The notes: generated by a model from the letters alone, not told the origin. Positions 41,531 to 50,013 are shown, numbered from the stretch's first letter. The stretch: 64,000 bases of DNA from Ectothiorhodosinus mongolicus (GCF_022406875.1 NZ_CP023018.1:1437914-1501913), one strand, 5' to 3'. Numbers and translations: made by a program.

Positions 41531-44230
41531 ATGGGTGACAACCTTCGTGCCTGGCATCAGCAAGATGCCCAAGAAGTGCTGAATGCACTGGAGTCCAGCA
41601 CAGAGGGTTTGAGCCCCGAGGAAGCCGCCCGCCGCTTAGCAGAAAACGGCCCCAATGCGCTGCCACAGGCCCGCAGCCGTGGGCCGCTGAAGCGCTTTTT
41701 GGCGCAGTTCAATAATCTCCTGATTTATGTGCTCATCGCCGCCGCCATAGTCACGGCTTTGCTAGGTCATTGGGTGGATACCGGCGTCATCCTCGCCGTG
41801 GTGGTGATCAATTCGGTGATCGGCTTTGTGCAAGAGGGTAAGGCCGAGAAGGCCTTAGAGGCCATTCGCGACATGCTCTCGCCTCAGGCCATGGTGCGCC
41901 GCGATGGGCGTCGCTTGAGCTTAGATGCGCAAGAGCTGGTGGTGGGCGATATCGTGTTTCTCGAGCCGGGCGATAAAGTGCCGGCGGATCTGCGCCTGCT
42001 TAAGCTAAAAAACCTACAAATCCAAGAAGCGGTGCTCACCGGTGAATCGGTGCCCGTAGAGAAAACCCCTGAAAGTGTGGACGCCGAGGCAGAGCTGGGG
42101 GACCGCATCAGTATGGCCTTCTCCGGAACGCTGGTGACGGCGGGGCAGGGCATGGGGGTGGTGGTGGAGGCAGGCGCCAATACTCAGATCGGCCGTATCA
42201 GCAGTATGTTGTCGGAAGTGCAGACGCTCACCACACCGCTGGTTAAAGCCATGAATGTGTTCGCTCGTTGGCTGACGCTCGCGATCGTCGGGCTCGCCGC
42301 GATTGTCTTTAGCTTCGGGCTTTTGGTGCGTGACTATGCCGCGGTCGAGATGTTCATGGCGGCTGTGGCTTTGGCGGTAGCCGCCATCCCCGAGGGGCTG
42401 CCGGCCATCCTTACCGTGACCTTAGCTATTGGTGTGCAGCTCATGGCATCGCGCAATGCCATTATCCGCCGCTTACCCGCGGTAGAAACCTTAGGCTCGG
42501 TGTCCATCATTTGTTCGGATAAGACCGGCACGCTAACCCGCAATGAAATGACCGTGCGCTCCGTCGATCTCCCCGATGGCCTCATCGAAATAACCGGAGT
42601 GGGGTACAACCCCCATGGAGGATTCAGTCGCGACGAAAAAGACATCGAGGTAGACAACCTGCCGCAACTGCAGATGGCCTTGCAAGCAGCGGTCTTATGT
42701 AACGATGCCGAACTTCAAGAAAAAGACGGGCAGTGGCAGGTCAATGGTGACCCCATGGAAGGGGCACTGCTCACCGCAGGAATTAAGGCGGGGCTGGAAC
42801 AACAGTCCTTGCATAAAGACTGGCCGCGCACCGACGTGATTCCTTTTGAATCGGCGCATCGCTTCATGGCCAGCCTCAATCATGACCATCAGGGTCATGG
42901 CATGGTGTATCTCAAAGGCGCGCCGGAACAGGTGCTTGAGCTCTGTCAGAGCGTATACGGTGATGACCAGGCGTTGGATCGCGATGCGTGGCTGGCACGG
43001 GTAGATGCGCTGGCAGCCCGTGGTGAGCGGGTTTTGGCGTTTGCTTGTCGGCCTGCCGATGAGGGCGAGCGGGAATTGGATTTCCATGCCTTAGATGCTC
43101 GCTTTGAGCTCATTGGTTTGATGGGTTTGATCGATCCACCGCGCGAAGAAGCCATCGCGGCGGTCGCAGAGTGCCAAACTGCGGGCATCACGGTCAAGAT
43201 GATCACCGGTGATCATGCCGGCACGGCTCAAGCCATCGCTCGCCAATTGGGATTGGCTCACCCCGATAAGGTGCTCACCGGGCGGGATATTGATGCCTTG
43301 GATGATGCGGCCTTACGGGCTCGTGTACCCGAGGTGGATGTGTTTGCGCGAGCCGCTCCTGAGCATAAATTGCGCTTGGTGCAGGCCCTGCAATGGCATG
43401 GCTATGTCGTGGCAATGACAGGCGATGGAGTGAATGATGCCCCGGCGCTAAAACAGGCCGATGTCGGTGTGGCTATGGGCAGAAACGGCACCGAAACCGC
43501 CAAGGAAGCCGCAGAGATGGTATTGGCGGATGATAATTTCGCCTCGATTGCCCACGCTGTGCGCGAGGGTCGTCGCGTCTATGACAACTTGAAAAAAGCC
43601 ATCACCTTTTTGCTGCCCATCAATGGTGGGGAGTCTGGCTCGATTATGGCGGCCATTTTTTTAGGGTTGGCCCTGCCCATCATGCCGTTACAAGTCCTAT
43701 GGGTGAATATGGTCAGTTCCGTGGGGCTTGCTATGGCGCTGGCTTTCGAGCCGGCGGAGCGTAATGTGATGCGCCGTCCGCCGCGCGCACCGGGTGAACC
43801 GATGCTGTCGCTGTTTTTGGTATGGCGTATTGTCTTTGTCTCGTTTTGGTTCTTGTGCGGTATTTTCGGCGTGTTTTTGATGTCCTTGCAGCTGGGCTAC
43901 TCGCTGGAGACGGCGCGTACGCTGGCGGTCAATACCCTGGTGGTCATGGAAGTGTTCTACCTGCTGTCGGTGCGTAGCCTCGGCGCCAGTCAGTTGACGA
44001 TCAAGGGGTTGATCGGCACGCGAGCCGTAGCGATCGCGATTATGGTCGTGCTCAGCCTGCAGATGGTGTTCACCTATGCCCCCTTCATGCAATTCTTTTT
44101 TGACAGCACGCCGATTGGTTGGCAGGAGTGGGCTGGTATCTTGGTGGTCGGAGTGGTCTTGTTCTTTATTCTCGAGATTGAAAAGCGGGTGCGCGCTGGC
44201 TGGTCCAACGCGCATCCCGCAAGTGCTTAA
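41531..44230 (+). CDS. P-type cation ATPase (P2A-like, PacL/SERCA family)
   Basis: An 899-residue ion pump with an N-terminal cation-ATPase domain, actuator TGES (LTGESVPVEKT), phosphorylation site DKTGTLT (D330), nucleotide motif KGAPEQ (K462), hinge MTGDGVNDAPALKQAD and about ten membrane helices. M4 carries PEGLPA and M5 carries NGGES, as in calcium pumps. The M6 motif, however, reads WVNMVSSVG, with Ser730 where SERCA has the site-I Asp. Calcium specificity is therefore doubtful; Na+, K+ or Mn2+ are possible. Last gene before the accessory region. Confidence 0.9.
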   Translation: MGDNLRAWHQQDAQEVLNALESSTEGLSPEEAARRLAENGPNALPQARSRGPLKRFLAQFNNLLIYVLIAAAIVTALLGHWVDTGVILAVVVINSVIGFVQEGKAEKALEAIRDMLSPQAMVRRDGRRLSLDAQELVVGDIVFLEPGDKVPADLRLLKLKNLQIQEAVLTGESVPVEKTPESVDAEAELGDRISMAFSGTLVTAGQGMGVVVEAGANTQIGRISSMLSEVQTLTTPLVKAMNVFARWLTLAIVGLAAIVFSFGLLVRDYAAVEMFMAAVALAVAAIPEGLPAILTVTLAIGVQLMASRNAIIRRLPAVETLGSVSIICSDKTGTLTRNEMTVRSVDLPDGLIEITGVGYNPHGGFSRDEKDIEVDNLPQLQMALQAAVLCNDAELQEKDGQWQVNGDPMEGALLTAGIKAGLEQQSLHKDWPRTDVIPFESAHRFMASLNHDHQGHGMVYLKGAPEQVLELCQSVYGDDQALDRDAWLARVDALAARGERVLAFACRPADEGERELDFHALDARFELIGLMGLIDPPREEAIAAVAECQTAGITVKMITGDHAGTAQAIARQLGLAHPDKVLTGRDIDALDDAALRARVPEVDVFARAAPEHKLRLVQALQWHGYVVAMTGDGVNDAPALKQADVGVAMGRNGTETAKEAAEMVLADDNFASIAHAVREGRRVYDNLKKAITFLLPINGGESGSIMAAIFLGLALPIMPLQVLWVNMVSSVGLAMALAFEPAERNVMRRPPRAPGEPMLSLFLVWRIVFVSFWFLCGIFGVFLMSLQLGYSLETARTLAVNTLVVMEVFYLLSVRSLGASQLTIKGLIGTRAVAIAIMVVLSLQMVFTYAPFMQFFFDSTPIGWQEWAGILVVGVVLFFILEIEKRVRAGWSNAHPASA

Positions 44231-44252
44231 ATAACGACCTGCCCAGATCCGA

Positions 44253-44444
44253 TTAATTCTGAATCGGCCAGTCGCCATCGGGCGTGCGACAAGCGGTGCC
44301 GTAAACGCGCTCGGTGCGCCCGCCGATCATCGCTGCTGTTCCTCCTCACTCTTGGCCGGCCTGAGCGCCTAGCAGCCCGCCTAAAGCCCCGCCGATAACC
44401 ATCCCCGCTTGTTCCTGCTGCCCTTGGTGGGTAGCGCATCCGCA
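44253..44444 (-). pseudogene. Remnant of a glycine-zipper outer-membrane lipoprotein
   Basis: Read from 44444 down, one frame gives CGCATHQGQQEQAGMVIGG, then ALGGLLGAQAGQE, an in-frame TGA, GGTAAMIGGRTERVYGTAC and a TAA-terminated end (RTPDGDWPIQN). The first part resembles the lipobox plus glycine-zipper region of Rick_17kDa-like lipoproteins. The last part resembles their C-terminal block IGGxTxxAYGTACRxPDGxW. The signal peptide and the centre are missing. This is a collapsed gene, not a functional one. Confidence 0.7.
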
Positions 44445-44686
44445 TCTCAAATATTTATATCCATATTACTTTTTAGAATGTCCTAAAGACCCGTGAAGAG
44501 TGCGGTTTAAACCTGAAACATGGAGCGTCATCAGTCGAGAAAAGTTAGTTTTCATCTCGGAAAATAGTTCGGTGAAATCCAGGCGCTTGAGTCGAGAAAG
44601 TGCGCCAATACAAGCGACTCATTCTGACGTATATATGGCATTCCAGCGCCTTGGGAGGTAGACAAGAGTAAAAAAGAGGTGTGGTA

Positions 44687-45697
44687 ATGCCATCTAGTCG
44701 GATTCACTATGCTGTCGCTCGCCAGTGGGAATTGCTCAAGCAGCTACCCTCTCACGGGCGCGGCACTTCATCTTGGCAGTTGATGCGTGGTCTGAATGGT
44801 TTAGGCTTTAAAGTCGGGAAGCGCCAAATCGAACGTGACCTATGGGAACTGACCGACTTGTTCCCCATCGAATGTGACACGGAAAGTCGCCCCTATTTGT
44901 GGCGTTGGCGCGATGCTGCCAGTATCGATTTGCCGGGTATGTCGCCTGCTGAGGCTTTATCCTTGTGCATTGTCCATGAGACGGTCGATCCCTTGTTGCC
45001 CCGGGTGCTGCTGCGAACCTTGCATCAACGGTTTGAAAAGGCGCAGGCCCATCTCGAGAAGGCGATCGCGGTGGGGCGGGCGAATGGCAGTCGAAAGTTC
45101 TTGAGTGCCCCGCCGGTGCCGCATGCGCACATACCCGACATTCCGGCTGATATTTTTGAAGAAGTACAGGAAGCGGTGCTTGACGAGGTGCAAATCGAGT
45201 TGGAGTACCTATGCAGCGAGTCCCAGCAAATTCAAAGAAGATATTTGCATCCTCTGGGCTTGTTGCAGCGTGGCCCGGTGAGTTTTTTGGTGGCTGCACA
45301 AGATGGCAAGCATGGTGTGCACTCTTACGCCCTGCACCGCATTCGCCAGGTCCGACCCCTTAACTTGCCATGCATGTATCCCGAAGGCTTTGATCTGCGG
45401 GAATATGCGCAACGAACCACCGTTGAGTTCTCTGGGGGCACCTTGGTCAGGTTGGTGCTACGTGTTCAGCCTCCCATGCAACGTATTTTGGCCGAGGCGC
45501 CACTTTCTGCCGATCAGCGACTGATGCCTAATGGTGGAGATTATCAGCTCGTGGCTACCGTTTCTAACACATGGCAGCTACAAAGCTGGCTGTTGGCGCA
45601 GCTGGACTGTGTTGAGGTGCTGAGCCCTGCGGACCTGCGAAACACCATTGCCGATAAGGTGAAAAACGGCTCCGAGCGGTATAACGGCGACGGTTGA
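44687..45697 (+). CDS. WYL-domain transcriptional regulator (copy 1)
   Basis: About 336 residues. The N-terminal winged helix (LARQWELL-type start, KVGKRQIERDLWELTDLFPIE) is followed by a WYL ligand-binding domain (about 165-245, with RRYLHPLGLLQRG and SYALHRIRQVRPL) and a WCX extension with NGGDYQL. Such proteins control defence and stress loci, often sensing nucleic acid or nucleotides. GAGG lies seven bases before the ATG at 44687. A paralogue with the same layout lies at 62816. The two bracket the accessory region. Confidence 0.88.
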   Translation: MPSSRIHYAVARQWELLKQLPSHGRGTSSWQLMRGLNGLGFKVGKRQIERDLWELTDLFPIECDTESRPYLWRWRDAASIDLPGMSPAEALSLCIVHETVDPLLPRVLLRTLHQRFEKAQAHLEKAIAVGRANGSRKFLSAPPVPHAHIPDIPADIFEEVQEAVLDEVQIELEYLCSESQQIQRRYLHPLGLLQRGPVSFLVAAQDGKHGVHSYALHRIRQVRPLNLPCMYPEGFDLREYAQRTTVEFSGGTLVRLVLRVQPPMQRILAEAPLSADQRLMPNGGDYQLVATVSNTWQLQSWLLAQLDCVEVLSPADLRNTIADKVKNGSERYNGDG

Positions 45698-45904
45698 TTT
45701 GCTTGGCGTATATGGAACGCAGCAGCATGGCTCGACAAGCTCGCGCCTCTTTCCCTGAGCCTAGTATCAAAATTTCCTAATATTGTCACTGTGTGATCAC
45801 GCATGGTGATTCATTGGGCGATAGAAACATTTTCATCTAAATAGCTTTACTTAACATTCATAATAGTCATATTATGTCGTGCCAGTCATGCATTATGTAT
45901 GCTT

Positions 45905-45910
45905 TATAAT
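45905..45910 (+). promoter_or_regulatory. Candidate -10 box before the coiled-coil/wHTH gene
   Basis: TATAAT lies 30 bases before the ATG at 45940, preceded by an AT-rich stretch with several TATG/CATA words. No good -35 is visible 17 bases upstream. The remaining bases 45698-45904 hold no coding region I can support. Confidence 0.4.
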
Positions 45911-45939
45911 CCATTCTGAATTTAGAAAAAACGGACGCT

Positions 45940-46398
45940 ATGAAAAACGATATCAATCACTTATCCGCCAAAGAATTATTTGAGTTAGCAAGAAAGCGTG
46001 AACAAGAAGAGTGGGAGAGAACTCGTGAGCAACGGCGTGAAAAGATACGCGCCTTGCGCGTCGAGCGGAAAAGTCTGCAAAAAAGCCACGCTAAAGCGCT
46101 CAAACAATTGCAGCAAGTCCATGCTGCGGAGTTAGCCAGCATTGACTCGCAGATCGCTGATCTCACTGGGCAGCGTGCCGCACCTGTGGGTAAGGGTTCG
46201 CGATCATCAGGACAAACGGCAACCGGCGCTGTGATGGAATATATCAACAAGGCTGGTCAGGCAAGCTCCAAGGTCATCAAGGTGGCGCTCGAAGAGCAAG
46301 GCGCGCCTACCGCTCATCTTTCACAGACTCTGGCCTACTTAGTTCGCCAAGGTCAGGTGGAGCGTGTGGGCCGGGGCATGTACCGCAAGGTCGCTTAA
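45940..46398 (+). CDS. Coiled-coil plus winged-helix DNA-binding protein
   Basis: A 152-residue protein I cannot name. Residues about 10-75 are a highly charged coiled coil (KREQEEWERTREQRREK and on). A flexible Ser/Gly/Thr linker follows (about 80-92). Residues about 95-152 read like a winged helix, with VMEYINKAGQASSKVIKVAL, HLSQTLAYLVRQGQVERVG and the wing GRGMYRKV. The plan, N-terminal dimerising coil and C-terminal DNA-binding domain, recalls H-NS-like silencers but with a different DNA-binding fold. An antisense-orientated neighbour lies 10 bases downstream. Confidence 0.75.
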   Translation: MKNDINHLSAKELFELARKREQEEWERTREQRREKIRALRVERKSLQKSHAKALKQLQQVHAAELASIDSQIADLTGQRAAPVGKGSRSSGQTATGAVMEYINKAGQASSKVIKVALEEQGAPTAHLSQTLAYLVRQGQVERVGRGMYRKVA

Positions 46399-46408
46399 TA
46401 AGCCCGCA

Positions 46409-47128
46409 TCAACCCTCAGCGGGGTGGTGGCGCAGCCATTCTTCCGCAAACGGACGCGTGCACAAGATCCCATCGCGGTGATCATCAAACGCCGGCAGGG
46501 ATCGCGTGCACACCAATCCTAGATCATCCGCAATGATGGTCCATTGTGGGTGGCCGTAGGTACCGCGTGGCACATACGTGTTCACCACATCTTGGATTCT
46601 GATCTCGGGGGGTGGCGGTGGGTCCGTCGGAAAGAAATACAGTGTCATGTAGGTCACTTCGTTTGGCGTAAAGATGCCTTCGCGTTGGGTAAAGTCACGA
46701 GCGCTGCATGCGCCGATGTGCTTTGCCAGTCTGGCGTAGAAGCGAATCAAACCCGTCGCATCAAGCCCCTCTTGCTCGACTAATTGTTCGTATCTTTGTA
46801 GAGCATGAGCCAGTCGGAGGCTTTGGTGTCGCACGCTATCGGGCGACCGACGAAGCTTGTCGTTGAGACGAGAGATGGTTGCCCCATAGTCACTGACCGT
46901 ATCCTGCTTCACCCCCTTTTGCTGCAGCTTCTCGCCAATCTGCCGCTGCGCCTCAGCCTGTAAATCAATCGCCCCACGCGCAATCAGCAGGTTCACCAAG
47001 TCGCTGTCCGACAAAGCCTCCAACTGCCCTTGCACAAACGCCCCAAACCGCATCGCATCACGCGCATCCCTGAGCACGTAAGGCGACACCCCACGCCGCC
47101 ACACCCACCGAAGCCATCCCCTCACCAT
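46409..47128 (-). CDS. Hypothetical protein
   Basis: About 239 residues, family not recognised. The first 30 residues are Trp/Arg-rich (VRGWLRWVWRRGVSPYVL). A helical region follows (about 35-125, many Gln/Leu/Arg, including QAEAQRQIGEKLQQKGVKQD). A proline run (DPPPPPE) then separates a C-terminal mixed domain with IIADDLGLVCTRSL and ILCTRPFAEEWLRHH. No signal peptide. Start choices are TTG 47134, ATG 47128 or GTG 47119, with no convincing ribosome site. The REP-like pair lies immediately upstream. Convergent with the wHTH gene. Confidence 0.6.
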   Translation of the reverse strand: MVRGWLRWVWRRGVSPYVLRDARDAMRFGAFVQGQLEALSDSDLVNLLIARGAIDLQAEAQRQIGEKLQQKGVKQDTVSDYGATISRLNDKLRRSPDSVRHQSLRLAHALQRYEQLVEQEGLDATGLIRFYARLAKHIGACSARDFTQREGIFTPNEVTYMTLYFFPTDPPPPPEIRIQDVVNTYVPRGTYGHPQWTIIADDLGLVCTRSLPAFDDHRDGILCTRPFAEEWLRHHPAEG

Positions 47129-47148
47129 ACCCAACGGGGCCTAACCCC

Positions 47149-47223
47149 AACCAAAATGGGGACAGACCCCTTTTTTGACATGACACTACCCCTAACCAAA
47201 ATGGGGACAGACCCCTTTTTTGA
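47149..47223. repeat. Tandem REP-like units with core ATGGGGACAGACCCC
   Basis: Two identical 30-base units (47149-47178 and 47194-47223), 45 bases apart, each AACCAAAATGGGG, then ACAGACCCC, then TTTTTTGA. GGGG and CCCC arms with a five-base loop, flanked by A and T runs, make each unit a terminator-like hairpin. The core AAAATGGGG-N5-CCCC is shared with the repeats at 21451-21531. This kind of sequence is familiar from REP/RAYT systems. No RAYT transposase gene is present in the window. Confidence 0.8.
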
Positions 47224-47291
47224 GATTGGTGAGATGCTGCATTGATCTGTCCTTGCTGACGTATCCGGACATGTTAGCTTGCAGGTCGAGC

Positions 47292-47732
47292 TCATGCCAT
47301 AAACCAGCCCAGGCTTTCGAATCCAATCACCGTGACCACCAAGGTGATGAGCGACCAAATTGCGAGGCTTAGGGTCATCCAAAACACGGTAGCTCGGCGG
47401 TCCGCCTTCAAAGCAAGCGCCATGATTGCTGCTAGATGAATCCCGGTGATTACCGGGCCAGAAAAGGCCACGCCGGGCAGGCCATAACGGTTCCAGACCC
47501 GCTGCGCCCGCGGACTCCAGCGCCGTTGAATAGGCCCCCGGCGCACTTCCCACCAGCGAAACAGCGCGATAATCCCAAGCACGGGCAGAGCGTTGCCGAT
47601 AAAACTGATGATGGTCACCGGAATCGGCGCGAGTCCAACCCCCACGGCCACCGGGATGACAATCATGATCTCCAGCCAAGGCGTAGCGGCTGCGAGAAAC
47701 ACCAGCGCGTACTGCCAGAGAAGATCAGTCAT
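47292..47732 (-). CDS. Small multidrug export family membrane protein
   Basis: A 146-residue protein with four hydrophobic segments and the N-terminal pattern PWLEIMIVIPVAVGVGLAP, which matches the Sm_multidrug_ex family (COG2426-like). A charged loop (RRGPIQRRWSPRAQRVWNRY) separates the two helical pairs. Despite the family name, transport has not been firmly shown for these proteins. It stands alone, with the REP-like pair downstream and a secreted hypothetical protein upstream on the same strand. Confidence 0.7.
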   Translation of the reverse strand: MTDLLWQYALVFLAAATPWLEIMIVIPVAVGVGLAPIPVTIISFIGNALPVLGIIALFRWWEVRRGPIQRRWSPRAQRVWNRYGLPGVAFSGPVITGIHLAAIMALALKADRRATVFWMTLSLAIWSLITLVVTVIGFESLGWFMA

Positions 47733-47760
47733 TGACTGATTCTATCATTGCTCGATTGCT

Positions 47761-48096
47761 CTAAAAGCCTCGAACTGCCGAGACACAGCTTCTCATCGCG
47801 CTGCCATCGCGAAGTGAGTTGATCGTGCCATTGGGATCTGCATAAGCGCTCCGCACAGCAGAACGAAGCCAACGCCAAAGAGACTGATTGGTATCAAATG
47901 CACTATCAGTGACGCCCAATGACACATCAATGGGTATTCCTTGGCGCCTAAAATCGACAGCCTGATGGACAACTGGCATGTAAGCTTGGCAATAGGCATC
48001 GGCAAGGCCACTTTGTGAGTGAGCAACGCCTGAACCAATCAGGCCGCCTATCATGAAAAGGCATGCGCAAGCCACTTTTATATAAGTCTTTTTCAT
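47761..48096 (-). CDS. Hypothetical secreted protein
   Basis: A 111-residue protein with a clear signal peptide (KKTYIKVACACLFMIGGLIG then VAHSQS, cleavage near residue 27). The mature part of about 84 residues has two cysteines (in DAYCQAY and RSCVSAV), likely a disulfide. It is otherwise unremarkable and of no family I recognise. TACTCCTC on the plus strand just upstream gives a GAGGAGT ribosome site. A 28-base gap separates it from the downstream membrane protein. Confidence 0.65.
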   Translation of the reverse strand: MKKTYIKVACACLFMIGGLIGSGVAHSQSGLADAYCQAYMPVVHQAVDFRRQGIPIDVSLGVTDSAFDTNQSLWRWLRSAVRSAYADPNGTINSLRDGSAMRSCVSAVRGF

Positions 48097-48165
48097 TTTT
48101 TTACTCCTCGTGTCAAAAGCCCAAGAACAACATATGGTGCGGACCCAGTTTTAGGAGGCCTGATA

Positions 48166-48573
48166 ATGAAGGAGACGCGCCATCTATACACAGACCTAGC
48201 CTGGCTCTGGCCAGTGTGGGGCGATGCCGCCACTGAGTATGCGCATTATTGCGAACATATCACGGCAATGGTACGCCAGTATGCCAAGCGCCCGGTAAAC
48301 AGCTTGCTAGACATTGGATGTGGTGGCGGAAAGAATGTCTTGAACCTAAAGCGACACTTCAACGTCACCGGTTTGGACTTGAGCCCAACGATGCTTGCGC
48401 AGGCGAGGGAGCTGAACCCCGAGAGCACCTTTGTTCATGGGGATATGCGGACATTCAGGCTAAACAGCACTTTTGATATCGTGTACCTGATACGGGAGCA
48501 CGAGGAAAAATACAGTTCAGGCGAGGATGAGTACACGATGTTTGCATGCGTGAAGACGGTTGCTGACAGTTAG
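48166..48573 (+). pseudogene. Internally deleted SAM-dependent methyltransferase
   Basis: Residues 1 to about 110 are a normal methyltransferase start: DLAWLWPVWGDAATEYAHY, motif I LLDIGCGGGKNV, GLDLSPTMLAQARELNP, GDMRTFRLNSTFDIV. After FDIV it jumps to YLIREHEEKYSSGEDEYT, then MFACVKT, which resembles pieces from the family's later and C-terminal parts. About half the usual 230-250 residues is missing, although the frame is kept. TAGGAGG precedes the ATG. Probably non-functional, though a short product could be made. Confidence 0.65.
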
Positions 48574-48591
48574 GTGCCGCCTTCTGCTATC

Positions 48592-48813
48592 TTATGGGCT
48601 ATTTTGCCGTACATTGACTGCGGTAAATGCCCACACCAGTGCGGCGATCCATCCGAGCGCGGTCCATCCCAAGAACAGGTTCAAAACCCAAATAGCCAGG
48701 GCGTTATGGTGAGACCTGGCTGAGGCAATAATGCCTGGCAGGAAATACAGCGCCAAGATGAGCGCGATGGCAAACCAAGCACCTAATTCTTCCACAGCAA
48801 TGCAGTCTCCCAC
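48592..48813 (-). CDS. Superinfection-immunity family membrane protein
   Basis: A 73-residue protein with two membrane helices. The sequence ALYFLPGIIASARSHHNALA followed by IWVLNLFLGWTALGWIAALV matches the T4 Imm-like superinfection immunity family (PF14373). The phage T4 member blocks DNA entry of related phages. Many chromosomal relatives have no demonstrated role. Start is GTG 48813 or GTG 48795; GGGAG lies between them and favours the shorter form weakly. It stands alone in the accessory region. Confidence 0.75.
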   Translation of the reverse strand: MGDCIAVEELGAWFAIALILALYFLPGIIASARSHHNALAIWVLNLFLGWTALGWIAALVWAFTAVNVRQNSP

Positions 48814-48948
48814 TTAATTTATTGGCAAGAATCCAGTCCAAAGTGTCCAAAAATTGGGATGAGCGGACAAACGGTATGATTTTGGGGATAGACGGTCAGA
48901 CAAATTCACACTTTGGCCGCTATATTAGATATTGAGTGTAACACTTGT

Positions 48949-48962
48949 CTCGCTACAGCGAG
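48949..48962. promoter_or_regulatory. Short perfect inverted repeat upstream of the NTPase gene
   Basis: CTCGCT-AC-AGCGAG, six-base arms with a two-base centre, 46 bases before the ATG at 49009. It could be an operator for the NTPase-YdjM operon. The size is small enough for chance. Confidence 0.25.
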
Positions 48963-49008
48963 GCGTATAAGCCATTGATCGGCGCCAACTTTGACAAGGA
49001 AGGTTTTT

Positions 49009-50013
49009 ATGACAGCGATATCTCATGCCACCCGACCGCCTCAGCTGGAAGATCAGCCTGAGAGCTTTAATCCGCTTGTCGGTCGCAATTACGAAGTCAA
49101 TCGTCTGTTAGAGACTTTGCAAAAAGACCTCAGCGTCCTCGTTACAGGCCAGGAGGGCATCGGCAAAGTCAGCGTCCTGCGTCGCGTTTATGAAAAGCTC
49201 AGCGAGACAGACATTTGTATTTGGGTGCCGCGCAGGAGCACCAAGGAACAACTTGTAGAGTGCATCCGACAGCTGCACGAAAAGGTAGGCTTTCCGGAGG
49301 GGCACGGCCTGATACCCGAGCGGCTGCGTCACAAGGCATCGACTCATGCAGAGCGTTGGGAATGGATGGAGCGCTCGGTCAATCGCCTGCGCATTTCGGA
49401 TTGCATCAAACTTATTGAGACGGTCATCGCCAGTGCCGACCAGCCAATCGTCCTATTTGTCGAGAGCTTGGATGTCACTCCAACCCAAGCAGAACATCTG
49501 GTCCGGGTATTTGGCCCTGCCACAGTGGCTGCCGCGATGATCACTACCAATTGCCGCATTCGTGTAAAAAAGCTCCTGTGGAAATTCCAGTCAAGCAATC
49601 GTTTGGAGCTTAAGCCACTCAGTGCTGATGCCACGAAAACCATTGTCCGGCGGTGGCTCATCGACAATCCTTTGACGTTTGAGGGATATGTCACGCCAAA
49701 GAAGTTTGAAAAGATGGTGGTGCGTGAAAGTAGGGGCATACCGGCGGCGATTGTGGGCATCCTTCAAGTGGCTGCCGCGGAGAAGGTCATCACAGAAGAG
49801 AACTTTTACGAGCTCAACCATCAAGCCAGCGAGCGTGGCATTGATTTAACGCCGTTTCTCATTATTTTAATCGCAGCGGCGGTGGCGTCCAAGTTTATAG
49901 GTCGGGGTATTAGCTCTACCGAGCTGTACCTGGTTGCCGGTATTGGCATCGGTTTGGGCATTATCGTGCGCTACATCCTCTTTCCACTGCTCGCGGACCC
50001 GAAAAAGAAATGA
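49009..50013 (+). CDS. AAA/STAND-like NTPase with C-terminal membrane helices
   Basis: About 334 residues. An N-terminal NPLVGRNYEVNRLLETL box precedes the Walker A, GQEGIGKVS (47-55), where Val54 replaces the usual Thr/Ser. Walker B is IVLFVESLD (147-155) with Glu in place of Asp, and a sensor-1-like ITTN lies at 178-181. A helical lid with RESRGIPAAIVGIL follows. Two hydrophobic segments (about 281-300 and 305-328) anchor the C terminus. AAGGAAGG before ATG 49009 sets the start. It overlaps the YdjM-type gene by four bases, so the two products likely work together. Confidence 0.75.
   Translation: MTAISHATRPPQLEDQPESFNPLVGRNYEVNRLLETLQKDLSVLVTGQEGIGKVSVLRRVYEKLSETDICIWVPRRSTKEQLVECIRQLHEKVGFPEGHGLIPERLRHKASTHAERWEWMERSVNRLRISDCIKLIETVIASADQPIVLFVESLDVTPTQAEHLVRVFGPATVAAAMITTNCRIRVKKLLWKFQSSNRLELKPLSADATKTIVRRWLIDNPLTFEGYVTPKKFEKMVVRESRGIPAAIVGILQVAAAEKVITEENFYELNHQASERGIDLTPFLIILIAAAVASKFIGRGISSTELYLVAGIGIGLGIIVRYILFPLLADPKKK

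Noticed and set aside
42601-42616. GGGGTACAACCCCCAT resembling the REP-like core
   Set aside because: It encodes the GVGYNPHGG segment of the P-type ATPase in frame and lacks the flanking A/T runs. Chance resemblance.
44227-44445. 72-codon minus-strand Arg-rich frame after the ATPase gene
   Set aside because: The frame has no family likeness. A different frame of the same DNA gives the glycine-zipper lipoprotein remnant, which explains the sequence better.
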